Below, one piece after another: positions 32,571 to 44,500 of a stretch of DNA of 64,000 nt. The notes under the pieces are model-generated. The model was not told the DNA's origin and did not search any database. It saw only the letters and a list, made by a program, of their open reading frames with translations. Every line of letters starts with the position of its first letter. Position 1 is the first letter of the stretch. Source of the DNA: Hermodice carunculata (Eukaryota > Annelida > Polychaeta > Eunicida > Amphinomidae); the NCBI GenBank assembly GCA_964020975.1, contig OZ026615.1:81282962-81346961 (forward strand), in the 5' to 3' direction. The position numbers and the translations under genes are program-made.

Positions 32571-35500
32571 ATCATTGCAATCATATATTAGTTACATAAC
32601 TTTACCTCTTGACCACCATTGCCATGATCTCAGTGTCTGGGGCAAACACCCAAGAAATTGAGTAGAGTTCACTCACTTAATTCCAAAACCTGGCAGTCCT
32701 GTGGTGCCATCTCTCGGTTGCTATGGATCTGGTGGTAACTTCAGGTGGGCATGCTCCCTGTATCATCCTTCCTCTTTTGGGTGCCATTGCTGGCTTGCCC
32801 TTTTGAGTTAAAGCCCTGTGAACTTCCATTCATGATCACTGTTTTAGTGCTTTACGAACCTTTCCGTCTGCAGAAAATCATTTCTTAGCAGTCTGGAACT
32901 CTTCAGAGACCTAGATAGCTGACATCTGTCCTGCAGATACCTCTGAAATAGCTGGAAGTAGAGCTGGTCAATTGGCTTGAAAGCTAGATTTTAAGGACAC
33001 ATTACAACACCATAGGTCACTTAAGCTGGTTTCCGCGCACTTACCAGAGTTTTGCCAGAGCCCCAATCAAAATTCTGCGGGTCCAGTGGCAATCCATGAT
33101 GCTGCAGTCACTGCTGTCAAGGAACTGTGGCATGGCACAGCACCCCTATCGGCAGTAATGCATATTAGCGAGCATGTTCAATTCAGTTTCTGACTCTGGT
33201 GTCCATTTATGGTTGACACTTTTTGTTTGAAGCTCCCGCTTTTCTATTACCTTTTTCGTAACTTTTTCTTAGTTGGTCGTGAGATAGTTGATTGGCTTCT
33301 GGGAACTGGTACTATCTCCAATTTACTCTGTCCAGGGATTGTTTTGTGGGGGATAGATCCATGAACTTGGATGGCCTATTGGTTGTCCATTCTGCATGTG
33401 TAGGAGCGGTGTTTTCTGCTGTGAAAAAGGGTCTCTATGATGTCAACGATGGACTCCTATCAGTGGCAGAAAAGCTGTCGGGCTGACATGAGGCCGGCTA
33501 GACAAAGGTTCCAACATGCAGAGGCACCTTGTGAAGGAGAGGATAGTGTGACTCTTGAGGGGGTTTCGATGGCACGCATCTCAGCACATGCTGCAGATGC
33601 AGCCATCCATGCACCTGGCAACTTGCCCAGGCTTCAGCATCAGCGTGTGCAATTTGATCCTTGAATCAGCGCACTCATTGGTGGGGTGACCAGTGTGAAC
33701 AGCCAGGTTAATGCTTGTCCTTGATTTGAGGCCCCTGATCTTCGATTTGAGGATGATCCTCCAATCGAGGACCCTATGGGAAGGTACATTGCCAGAGCCA
33801 TTGATCAGGCATTTTGCTGGCTGGGGACAGGCAATTGTCTCCCTCAGCAGATCCATTGTGGAGGGTGGCACAGTGGTGTGTGGATTGGCTGTCTGCATGC
33901 CTAGTTCCACTCCAAGGGTCAATTGGGCCAAGTTGGAGGCTCGGCGATCGTCTCCCACCCCAATGGAGGTTGATCAGGTGGTCAATCTTTCTTTCGTTGG
34001 GGAGGTTGCCTCCGCAGTGACATATGCCCATGTGGCTTTAGGCCAGGGTGCTTCCGCACTTCAGCCTACCCCTGCTGAGGCTAGGGTCTTGCATTTTGGG
34101 TGGCAAATGGGCCAGTGCAAAAGGTTGAGAAGTGTTGCTTCCCTGCCCCTAGGCCTATTCACTAAGTGTATGCCAGCAGGCCAGTGTCACCTCCAATGGA
34201 GAGCTTCTGTGGGTATCTTGCCTGAGGAGACTCTTCATACATGGGAGAAGTTGCAATCTCAGTATGATGCTGAGGCAGCAGCACCAGCCGCTGAGGCTCC
34301 CGCAGGGTCAGGACCTCTTACAATGCTGAAGTGAAGACCGAGGAGGAGCGTCTGGACGATTTGCTCCTTGGATTGGGTGACAATCTGGAGGATTGTCCCA
34401 CGCTCGCGGGCATTCTGGAGCTCGATTGTACAGACTTCTAAGTGAGGATTCCGGGGCAGAAGAAGGGAGTGCTCATTTCTCCTGCCTGGTGGCAGAGCAG
34501 AAGGATCCCTAGTCTCGGCCACTTGTATGGGCTGCCGAGCAGGTGTAAGCTCTCCAGTTGGGGGCTTCAGCCAAGGAGGTGGCGGATTTGGTGGACTGGA
34601 CTCCCTCTAAGGCAGAGCAGCTAATTTCTGTCTTTCGGGCCAATATAATGTTATGCAGGAAACCTTTTCCATGGAGACTTTCCAGCAGCCAACATCAGTG
34701 CAGCCTGGGGCAGTGCTGATGTTGGTCGTTGGAGTGGAGTCAGCGCCCCAGTTAGAGGTTCCTCTCTCCACGTTTGTGGCCGGGAAGGTTGCCCAATTGT
34801 CGGCGGACCTTACCCAGTCTAGCAACATGCCAGAAACAGGAGCCTCCAGGGATAGCCTAGTTCTGGGTCATTTGCTGGCAAAGCCCAAGTCGAGGCTGGA
34901 GTTGTACAGGACGGATCTTTCTGTGTACAACTTCCCTCCTGTGATGGTTGACGTATGGGAGCCCGTGGTAAAGTAGTCCGAGTTCGTAACTCTGCCCCTC
35001 TCACTGCTCTGGCACATAGAGCAGAATCCAGGGGGCATCACCCTAGTGGGTTCCCACCTGAACTGTAAGGATGTTCTGCCATGTGTCTTTGAGAGGAGGC
35101 GTGTGATGACCCAGTGCCACTAGCCTCCACCAAACGTTTGGTGGAGACCCTTCTGGGCCTCAAGTAATTCCAAGACCATGCCATGGGCCATATGTTCAAT
35201 GGTGCCATTACACTTGCAGCAAACATGAAGTCAGTGTTATGTAATGTGCTCCTCTTGGCTGAAGCAGAATGCACAGGGCCAGGCTGCTTACCATCTGCCC
35301 CTGGACCCTGCTGTTCAGGGGCTGCTCGGTCAGGGGTTGGTTCCCCTCCTTGAGAGGTCAAATCAGATGGCCAAGGAAAAGTGTTAAAATCTCTATGAGG
35401 CTTTCCTGTCGGGTTTGAGGTAGTCTAAGGGGTCAGCTTCCTGCTATCAGTCTGCCCAAGCTGGGCATGGCCACAGGCAACAGCAGAAGTGACACCAGCG

Positions 35501-37390
35501 GGGGGCTGAAGCAGACTAAAAAGGGTGGTCACCCTTTGAAGTTGGTCACTTTTGCTGCTAAGGGCAGCCAGAAGCTGGCGTCTCATCCCTAGGAACACGC
35601 TCTGGTTGTCTGATGCCTCTGCGGGCCCAGCAGTCTGCAATCCCTCTACTTTCTTGGCAAGGGTGGGGGGGGGGGGCGGTTAGTGTGGTTTGCCAACCAA
35701 AAATGAATGATGGTTTTGTCAGGAATGTCATCCGTCAGTCATTGCAGCAGCATGGATCGGCACTGGAGCCACAGAAAATTTTGTGAGCTCTGGCAAGGCA
35801 CCTAAAGTGTGTAGAGACTAGATTAAGTGATGGATGGTGAATAATGTTTCTTAATAATAGTTTTACTGTTGAAAAACTTCATTTCTATTAACACTTGCTT
35901 CAAGGGCTTGAAGAAATGAGATCCAAGCCCTAGCTCTTGACCAACTCCAATGGTCATCTGACCACTCCCAGGTGACACTGAGGCCTCACTCGGGCTTCCT
36001 TGTAAAGAATTAAGTGGCTTGAGATCTGGCAACGGCCTTCAATGTTTTTACCCTCCATGCTATGGATACTGCTCTTTCCCCAGTTGAACGAGCCCTGTGT
36101 CCTGGGAGAACCCTTTGCTGGTACGCTTTCAGACACTGATGGCTCCAGGGGTCTGAGGTCCACCCTCTTTTCACCCTTCAGTAACCCTTACAAGGAGCAA
36201 GTTTGCAGAAACACAATTTCTTCATGGATTTAGCAGAAAATGCTTCTGCAAGACTGCTCTGCAGAGGCCTGGTGCCTTAGAGCCAGTCTTAGCTAAAGCT
36301 CAAGAGGTGCAAGCCTTTAATGCCTCCTGACATGCCCCATGGAACATTGCAGTTGTTGACATTCTGCAGGCCTGGCAATCGTCCACGACTTCACTGAGCA
36401 CTACTTGTGTAACATGATAGTGCTAGAGGAGGGCATGTACATCTTTGCTGGCGTCACATGCTCCTTTGCTTAGGTTCCGATACTTGTCCTTTACTTAGGC
36501 TTTCTGGATCCCATCAGAGCAGCCACGGTGTTCCAGTTAATGGCACTCTTGTGGTTTAGATCCAATGCAGTCTATAGGTCGGTGCACTTTTTATAGTGGA
36601 CCTAGGGATATTTGCTAAATTGACCTAATCTTGGACTTGTATCAGGCAGTCAGTCCTGCTGTCCTGGCTTTTCAGCCAGTTGACCCAGGTGTGCACTGCC
36701 CAATGAAACCATATACCAGCCCTCCCACACCTGCCACTTTCACAACAAGGTCCTCTCAGATCTCCAGGTCTGAAGGAGTAGAAACAGACCGCCTCTATCC
36801 ACAAGGCGGACAGCTATCATGTTGCTGGCAAGTTCCATTCAGTGTAGCTCCATGCTGGAGGGTTTCTGGCTTGGGCTGGATTCTGTTGTTGGCAGCCTCA
36901 AGTCCACATACCTGTGAGGATTTCCCTTCAGACATCGCCTCCTCTCATGGACCGATGGTTCCCCCCAAGCTGCCGTAGCGATGGTCATATGGGGTCAGTA
37001 TGCCAGCAACCTTACACCTTCCCCCTTTATGTCTGTAAATCGGCAATGATAGTTGAAAGGTAATGTTACGTAACTAATACTAATAACATTAATTTAGAAA
37101 TTTCAGTATTAGTAAGTATACCTACCTCTCGACCACCAGAGAAGCCCACCCAACCACCCCCTTTCTCACAGCTCACATCAGCTGACTAATTTTCAAAAGA
37201 GGAAGGATGATATAGGGAGCATGGGCACTCGGAGTCACCACCAGATCCATAATAACTGAGAGATGGCACCAGAGGACCACCAGGTTTTTGAATCAAGCGA
37301 GTGAACTTGCCTCTATTTTTTTTGCGTTTGCCCCAGACACAGATGTCTTGACAATGGTGGTCAAGAGGTAAGTATACTTGCCAATACTGA
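32570..37390 (+). mobile_element. DIRS family 2 element, with a family 1 element nested inside
   Basis: The left terminal repeat (32.57-32.85 kb: ACCTCTTGACCACCATTG, TGTCTGGGGCAAAC, GTGCCATCTCTC, TATGGATCTGGTGGT) is found in reverse complement at 37.39-37.10 kb. The inner right end carries a tyrosine recombinase remnant (about 35.9-36.45 kb) with VTLRPHSGFLVKN and AWQSSTT. This family differs in its terminal repeats from the family 1 DIRS. Its gag and RT are not visible, probably lost, and the interval 32993-35890 is a nested family 1 element. Broken and old. Confidence 0.75.
32993..35890 (+). mobile_element. DIRS family 1, copy C (internally deleted, both ends present)
   Basis: The left terminal repeat (AAGGACACATTACAACACCA) and the inverted right terminal repeat (GCATGGATCGGCACTGGAGC to about 35.89 kb) are both present. 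Between them are only gag-like sequences. The RT and recombinase parts are absent, so this is a non-autonomous derivative. It lies inside DIRS family 2. Broken. Confidence 0.75.
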
Positions 37391-37464
37391 AATTACTAAC
37401 AATTTCACAACAACCTGAAGTAAAAAAAAAAAAAAGGACAGCCCTGTACTTAGCTGAACTTACA

Positions 37465-37944
37465 TGCACAGACTGAATTTCCAAGAGAATATGTAAATGA
37501 AATCTTAAAATTATTGAAGCATAACCATTTGAACAAACTTGATAGAGAACCACCTAAGGTACATACCCCACCAAGTTTGAAGTGAAAGTGGTCAACAGTT
37601 TTGGAGAAGTCAAAAATGTTAATTTCCATTTCAACCCCAATTGACTTACATACTAATCAATGTTCCAATTCAGTTTAATGCAGGCATTATCCGACAGGTA
37701 CCTGAGTTGAAAAAATTTGTTAAAAATTAAGGATCCAGCGTATTCTAATGAACATCCTACTACAAGCTATATTCCATCAAGTTTCAGAGCAATTCGAGGT
37801 ACGTTTTTTTGGAGCAAAAGTAAAAAATAGTGAAAAAAAACCGCAGTACCATTTGTTGAACAAATTAAGATCCAGAGGTCCTCATAAATATTTCTATTTT
37901 ATTTCAAAGCAGTTGGCTCAGTTGTTTTTCAGAACAAGATTTTC
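37465..37944 (-). repeat. Inverted piece of the long hairpin-ended repeat
   Basis: It reads in reverse orientation ('ccatttgaacaaactt...accaagtttgaagtgaa...tttggagaagtc') and ends head-to-head with the + oriented piece that starts at 37945. Confidence 0.7.
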
Positions 37945-38312
37945 AGCTCAGCTGACTTGTCAGTCTGCTGAGCTTATCTTGTGGTCCATTGTCTTTTGTT
38001 GACGTCCATCTGTCCACAATTCACATTTTTGACTTCTCCAAAACTGTCTTCCGGATTTGCTCGAAACTTGGTTGGGATGCACCTTGGGTGGATCTGTACC
38101 ACGTTTGTTCAAATGGTCATGGTCCAATTATTTTTGGATTTTACTAACAGGTACCTGAATTGAAATCTTGATTAAAATTCTGGGATCCAGAATATCACAA
38201 CCTAGTCAACAACTTTGTTTAAACCTACCACGAGTTGCATTTCCTACAAATTTAAGAACAATCTGTGAGACAGTTTTGGAGAAAATATCGGCAGTAGCAA
38301 AAACACAGAAAT
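37945..38312 (+). repeat. 5' part of the long hairpin-ended repeat, followed by reversed segment
   Basis: It starts TTTTCAGCTCAGCTGACTTG, the family's 5' terminus, and runs through 'caaatggtcatggtcca' in + orientation. It then switches to reverse-orientation blocks (from about 38145), so this copy is rearranged. Confidence 0.7.
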
Positions 38313-38316
38313 TGAG

Positions 38317-38640
38317 GACACAGTACAACACCATAGGTCACTTAAGCTGGTCTCCATGCACTTCAAGTGCTTTGCAAGATCCCCGATAAAAATTCTGTAG
38401 GTCCAGTACCGTCACCATGCTGCTGCAGTAACTGAATTGCAGTCCCTGTGGCGTGGTGCAGTGCTCCTGGCAGTTGTAATGCTTCATAGCAAGCATGTGC
38501 AAATCCATTCCCTACTCTGGTGTCCAGATGTAGTGAACCCATATTGTTGGAGGCTGCCACTATTTTCTTGCCTTTATGTACTCTTGTGGCGTCTTTTTTA
38601 TGTCCTGAGGTAGTTGATATGTTTCCTGGCTTCCTTGGAC
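38317..38640 (+). mobile_element. DIRS family 1 left terminal region (copy D1, solo end)
   Basis: It begins GAGGACACAGTACAACACCA, continues through the terminal repeat ('gtaggtccagtaccgtcaccatgctgctgcag'), and includes the segment after the repeat. It stops abruptly at about 38.64 kb. Confidence 0.7.
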
Positions 38641-38643
38641 TGC

Positions 38644-38753
38644 TCCGCACCTAATGCAGAAGTCCACTCTCATTGGCTGATATTCCAAACATAAGTAAAA
38701 AAAGAGCACCATCAGCCAATGACAGCGGACTTACTGTTTTGTGTGGGGCATTC
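38644..38753. repeat. Short foldback sequence
   Basis: AAGTCCACTCTCATTGGCTG (38660) pairs with its reverse complement ending about 38731 (ATCAGCCAATGACAGCGGAC), with two mismatches. Weaker complementarity continues outward. The loop is about 27 bases. Possibly the end of a small DNA element. Confidence 0.55.
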
Positions 38754-39250
38754 AGAAAGACAAGCCAAAAATGGCACGGGAGGCTAAAAAACTGAGATCG
38801 TGAGAAAACATTAGGGATTATATGTGTTACGAAGATTCAGAGAACAGTTTTGTATATTTGAACATCAAAACTGTGCATGGGACACAGATTGGTTAAGTCT
38901 TATGTGTAGACAAAGTGGAAGTATGAACTTCAACAACAGATACAATGTATATGCCACAGAATGGCGCTATTATTGAGGAGGGCAAAATGCGACTTTGGAT
39001 TCTTGACATAATTCAAGCACTTTATTGCATGAGGATTCAATATGTATACAACACAGGGACAGTTTCATAATATTGATCAGTAGAAAAATGGTTTTGGCAG
39101 AGATTCATCAAATTTTATTGAGGTGAGTGCGATGTTAAACTCTGTGGAGACCTTGAACTGCGATAACCTCTGTTGTATACATTATGCTAGTTGCCTCCCT
39201 ACTGTCCCTAAACACAGAATGGGGGGCTACCTACTCAGCTAGATTGTTTG
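38754..39250. other. No gene seen
   Basis: AT-rich, without ORFs or recognised repeats. Confidence 0.5.
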
Positions 39251-39254
39251 TAGT

Positions 39255-41520
39255 CACAAAACAAGCCCCTGTGCATCAAGGGGCCAAGATTTGGATTGCA
39301 CAATAGTTCTAGGCGGCGAGGACTTTGCCATCACAGTCACTTTTGGGGGGTGAGATATCGGTGTCTCGCCTGCCTCCCTCTGCCAGTTGCAAGTGTTTGT
39401 GCTCCTGCCATGGAGGAGGCACCGCCACCTTTCCTTTCCTCTCTCGGTCAGGAAGGGAAAGTGCGATGCCAGAATTGTGGTTAGGCACGTCGCCAGCTGG
39501 GAAGAGGTGCTCGTCTCCCTCAGTGGTATCCTTCCTAGAGGGTGGAACAGTGGTGGCATGGAGAGGTTCCTCCTGTCACAGGGGAGCTTCTGTCAGGCGT
39601 TTTGCCCAGTAAGACTCCTCGCCTGGAAGGAACTGCAGTCTCAGTATGCTGCTGAGTCTGCGACACTGGCTACCGAAGTTACTGCATTGACGGAGCCTCC
39701 GCAGGATGCTAAGGTGAGGATTGAGGAGGAGCACCTTGATGACTTTTTTTTCAGCTCAGGGCACGATTTGGAGGATTGTCCCACAGCCGAGGGCATCCTT
39801 GATTTGGACAGCTTCAACTTCCATAGTGAGGACTCCAAAGTTAAAGAGAGTAGCGCTGGTTTCTGCCACCTGACAGAGGAATAGAAGGAGGAACGAGTAT
39901 TCAGCTGTTGCACTGCTAGGAGCCTTTCTCTTTGGGAGCATTTGGTCCAGTGGATAGCAGAATTTCTTTTGTCTGTTTGAGGAGGGCACTTGAAGGTTTG
40001 CTCAATCAAGGGATACAAGTCAGCTATTCAGCTATGGTTAAGACCAGAGGGCAGAGTCTAGGGACCAATCCCTTCCTGTGCAAGCTTGTCAACAGCTTTA
40101 TACTGATTGGCCAGTGCAGCACAATCTTGTGCCTTGCTGGGATCTCTCCGTGGTGCTTGAGGCAATGACTAAGCCCCATTTAGCCTAGAGATTTGGATTT
40201 GATCAATCTTAAGATCCTAACCTTCAAGATGGCCTTCCTGTTTGCTCTGGCCACAGGTGCTAGGTGCAAGGTGATACACACCCCACATAGATCCCTCATC
40301 AGGTGGTCCGCTGATGGGAAGGATGTTTTTTCTGAGGCCCCAGGTGGGATTTGTTGAGGCAAGTGACCGGTAATCCCTCAACCGCTTTGACAAGTTTTGT
40401 GGTAAAGTCCGTCTCGGATTTGTGTCTAATACACAAGTGGCCCGTCATCCATCAACTGGGTTGACAGTTTTTTTGGATCAAGTCTCTTTCATCAACAATG
40501 TCGAGGTCCGACACAGATTGAGCCTTTTATCCATGAGAGCACTTCCCTTATATTTGAGAAGGACTGAACCTCATTAAGCAGGGCAGAAACTTCTGCTTCT
40601 CCCTCTTAGGCAGAGGGAGTCAGGGACTTTGTCACTTAACACCATCTCATGGTGGATAAGGAAGACTATTTCCTTGGCCTGCTATGTGGCTGCAAGGGAT
40701 GAAGAGCTTAGACGTCTTCATTCTCTCCAGGTTCATGAGACTAGGGTGTTATCTACCTCTTGGGATGTGTTGGAAAACATGTCAGTAGGGGAAAGTATGG
40801 CTGCTTCGAGGTGGTGTTCACATACGTTTACGTCCTTCTACGTACAGGACTTGTTAGAAGTGGAGGTGCAGCTGTTGATGCTGAAGTGCTTCCCAACAGC
40901 CTCATCAAAACTGGTCTTAGGGGGGTGCCTCCCCACCCCCTGCAGCTCAACGGAGTTGGCGTGGGGTCATGGGGGGGGGTTCCAGGAGGGTTGTCTGGTC
41001 TGTGGCTCTCAAGTGCAGAGTTTTGGGCTAGATATTTTCAGACGTACCTCCCACGTCCAGTTTGATCTTACATCAGCTTAAGTGACCTATGGTGTTGTAA
41101 TGTGTCCGTAATGTGAAGTTTTTTAATAGTAAAACTATTATTAAGAAACATTCTCCCACCATAGGTCACTAGAATTCCCACCCAACCATCCCCACATTTC
41201 GCCTCATCCCACACAATGAAGGTAACTGAATTGTGCATGTTCACTAGATTGCATTACTGCCCCCAGGAGCGCTGTGTCACATCAGTGAGTGCAGCAGCAT
41301 GGATCGACACTGGACCCACTGAAAATTTTTGGGGAGGTCTGGCAATGCACCTGAAGTGCATAGGCACCTAAAGTGCATGGAGACCAGCTTGAGTGACCAT
41401 CGTGGGTAATGGTTTTTAATAATAGTCTTACTGTTAAACAACAGAATTGTGCATGTTTGCTAGATTGCATTACTGCTGCTAGGAGCCCCTGGTCCTTGAA
41501 AGATGAATAAGACATTCAGT
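39255..41520 (+). mobile_element. DIRS family 1, copy D2 (gag piece, recombinase, right end)
   Basis: The gag-like start (GGCGAGGACTTTGCCATCAC) is joined directly to a tyrosine recombinase (about 39.96-41.07 kb), with RT missing. Recombinase signatures include FALATGARCKVIHTP-like sequence, TRVLSTSWDVLENMSVGESM and AASRWCSHTFTSFYVQDLL, which carry the C-terminal HxxR-to-Tyr-type motifs of DIRS recombinases. After the gene come the inner complementary region (TTAAGTGACCTATGGTGTTG) and the inverted right terminal repeat to about 41.43 kb. Broken. Confidence 0.8.
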
Positions 41521-41524
41521 TCAC

Positions 41525-44500
41525 TCTAGGCCCCTGGTCCTTGACTGGAGACCCCTATGTGAAAGATGCTGTCTACGGATGTGGACTGGACTGTGGTAGA
41601 CAGGTCCTGTTTGCTGGTTCCCCCAACAGTCACCTCTGCTCCAGTGAGCAGTCTGTGGGCAATGATCCCTCCCATGCTGTCTGCCTCACTGCTGCCCACG
41701 CATCGGTACTTTGGCGAAAGGATGGTACCTTGGTAATTACTAAGGCGGTGAATACCACGATGGGGAAATAGTCAGGAGTGTCTACAGGTAGAGATATGGT
41801 GACGTCGTCATCACTCCTGGTTGGCGCTACTCATCCAGGCTTTCCTCCTTGCACCTTGCAGGGTCAAGCTTTTGCAGGCAGAGGCGACTGCCCAACTGGG
41901 CAAAGTGGAGATGCTGTTCGCTGTGGTCGGCGAACAGCAGGACAGGTTGGAGTGGAAGCCTTTGGTCACTCCTCCTTCTCCCACTGACTCAGAGTTGCCT
42001 AGTCCCTCTTGCGAGAGTGGTACCGAGTCTTCTATCGAGTCAGCTGCATCGAAGCCCAAGTTGGCTAGTGTGCGGGCCCCAACTGCATCCTCTGGGGTGG
42101 CTGCATCTGTTTCCAGGTCTCTTGTGGACCAGGTGACACACAGTGAAATAGTCCTCAGTGGTGAGGACTCTGCCATTATGGTCACTTTGGCGGGGGAGGA
42201 TCGGCTTCATGGCTGGTTTCTCCTAACCTCCCTCCTCTGCCAAGGGCGTTTGCGCTCTCGCCACGGGAAGGAGAAAAAGAAGAAGAGAAAGAGGCCTCAT
42301 GGGCACCTCTCCTCCTCTCCTTTGCTGGATGGGAAGGTACGTCACTAGAGCTGTTGTTCGGCATTCCACCTGCTGGTTAGAGGCAGGTCTCTTCCTTGGC
42401 AGTTCCCAATCTGGAGGGTGGTACGGTGGCACACGAATCAGATATCTGGGTACCTAGTCCCACCCGGAGTTGTTCAGTCCAAGTTGGAGGCTCAGCCATC
42501 CTCTCCCACCCCAATGGAGATTGATCAGGTGATGAATCTCTCTTCCGTTGAGGAGGTCACCTCCATGGTGATGTATGTATGCTGATGTGGTAGCAGGCTG
42601 GGGCATTACGGCACTTGAGTGTACCCCTGCAGGGGCCGAAGGTCTTGCATTTTGGTGGTGACTGGGCCGGTGAAAGAGGTTGTGGCAAGGCCTCTAGGCC
42701 TATTTGCCTAGTGTGTGCCGGCAGGCTTGTGTCGCCTCCTCCCACTGGGGAGCTTCTTTCGGACGTCTTGCCGGAGGAGACTCTCCATGCGTGGGAGGAA
42801 CTGCAGTCTTAGTATGGCCCTGGGACTGCAGCACCAGTGGGAGAGGCTCCCGTAGGGTAGGGACCGCTCCCAGACGCTTAGGCAAAGAGAAGGAGCGCCT
42901 CAAGGATTTACTCCTGGGGTCGGGGGATGAGCTGGAGGATTGTCCCATGGCTGAGGACATTCTTGACCTTGATTGTTTGGATTTCCCAAGTGACGATTTC
43001 AAAAGAAGGGGGGCACCCATTTCTCCTGGATTGCAGCAGAGTGGAATGAGGCTGGTCGAAGTTCTTCAGTCTGTAGCTTCAGCCAAGGAGGCAGTAGAAC
43101 GGTTGGACAGGTCTCCCTGTAAGGCGGAGAGGCCGGGGTCAGTGTTTAATGCAAATATTGTCTTAATGCAGGATACCCTTCCCAGGGAAGCTGTCCAGCA
43201 GCCCACATCGGGGCAGTTCCGATGTCAGTCGAAGAGGAGCCAGCGCCAAAGTTAGAGGTGCCTACCTGCACCCTTGTGGCTAAGAAGTTCGTCAAATTGT
43301 TGGCGGAGCTCTCTGGGTCTAGCAACATGACAGAAACGGGATTGTCCGGGGGTGCCTTAGCCCTAGGTCGGCTGCTGGCTAAGCCTAAGTCCAGGCTAGA
43401 GTTCTACCGGACGAGTCGGTAGGTGTACAACTTCTCCGATGTGAAGATGGAAGCTCCCTTACAGGACCACGCTGTCAAAGAGTCCCAAGTTTCCTACCCC
43501 ACCTCTCTCATCCCTCTGGCGGTTTGAGCAGGATGCACTGGTTATGACAATTGTGGGCTCCTTCCTGCACTGTTCGGGTGTTCTGTCATGCGCCTTTTGG
43601 AGGAGGCACAGGATGACCCCTTGGCACCAGCCTACACTAAATGTTTGGTGGAGACCCTGCTGGGCCTCAAGAAGTCTCTGGGCCATGCTGTGGGCCACAT
43701 ACTTAGCAGGGCCATTACGCTTGATGCAAATGTTAAGTTGCTGCGATGTAATGCGCTCATCTCTCCGGCCAACCTGCTGACCAAGGTAGGCAAGGCTGGG
43801 TAGCAGCTGCCCTTGGACCTTGTTGGTCTGGGGCTGTTTGGTCAGGAGTTGGTTCCCCTCCTTGAAAGGGCAGAGCAAAGGGCCAAGGAGAAGCAGCAAA
43901 AGTCTCTGGATGCTGGTTGTGAGGTCTTCCAGAGGGATGCATGCCTCATCAGCCTGCCACTGCAGGGCGTAGCCCTAGGCCATGGCAGAAGTTGCAGACT
44001 AAGAAGGGTGGCCAGCCTAGGGACACATGCCGGTTGTCCAATGTCTCTGCGGGCCCACTGGTCTTTGTTCCCTCAATGCCTTCTTGGTGAGGATTGGTAG
44101 GAGGGCAACTGGTGTTGTTCGATGACCAATGGGATCGATTAACGGGGATGTTTTTGTCAGGAATATAGTCCGTCACGGCAACTTGTTGGTGTTTGCTGTT
44201 TTCTGCTTTGCATAAAGGCAGACCAGACACTCTTGAACAGGCAGACCAGACACTCTTGAACAAGGTCGTGCAAAAGATGGTAGACAAACAGGCCATGGAA
44301 CTGGTGTTCAATGTTGGGTCTCTAGGCTTTTACAGTCGTCTCTTTTTGGTGCCAAAAAAGGATGGCAGACAAAGATGGGTGATTGACCTGTCGCATCTCA
44401 AAAAAATATCTCATTGTGCAGCTCTTCAAAATAGAGACTCCTGCCACCATCATAGGCATTGGCGATGATGTGACAAGGCTATTGGGCAATCTGGATAGAC

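Noticed and set aside
36631-36978. 115-codon open frame in DIRS family 2
   Set aside because: No domain recognised. It lies between the recombinase remnant and the right terminal repeat and is probably subterminal non-coding DNA.
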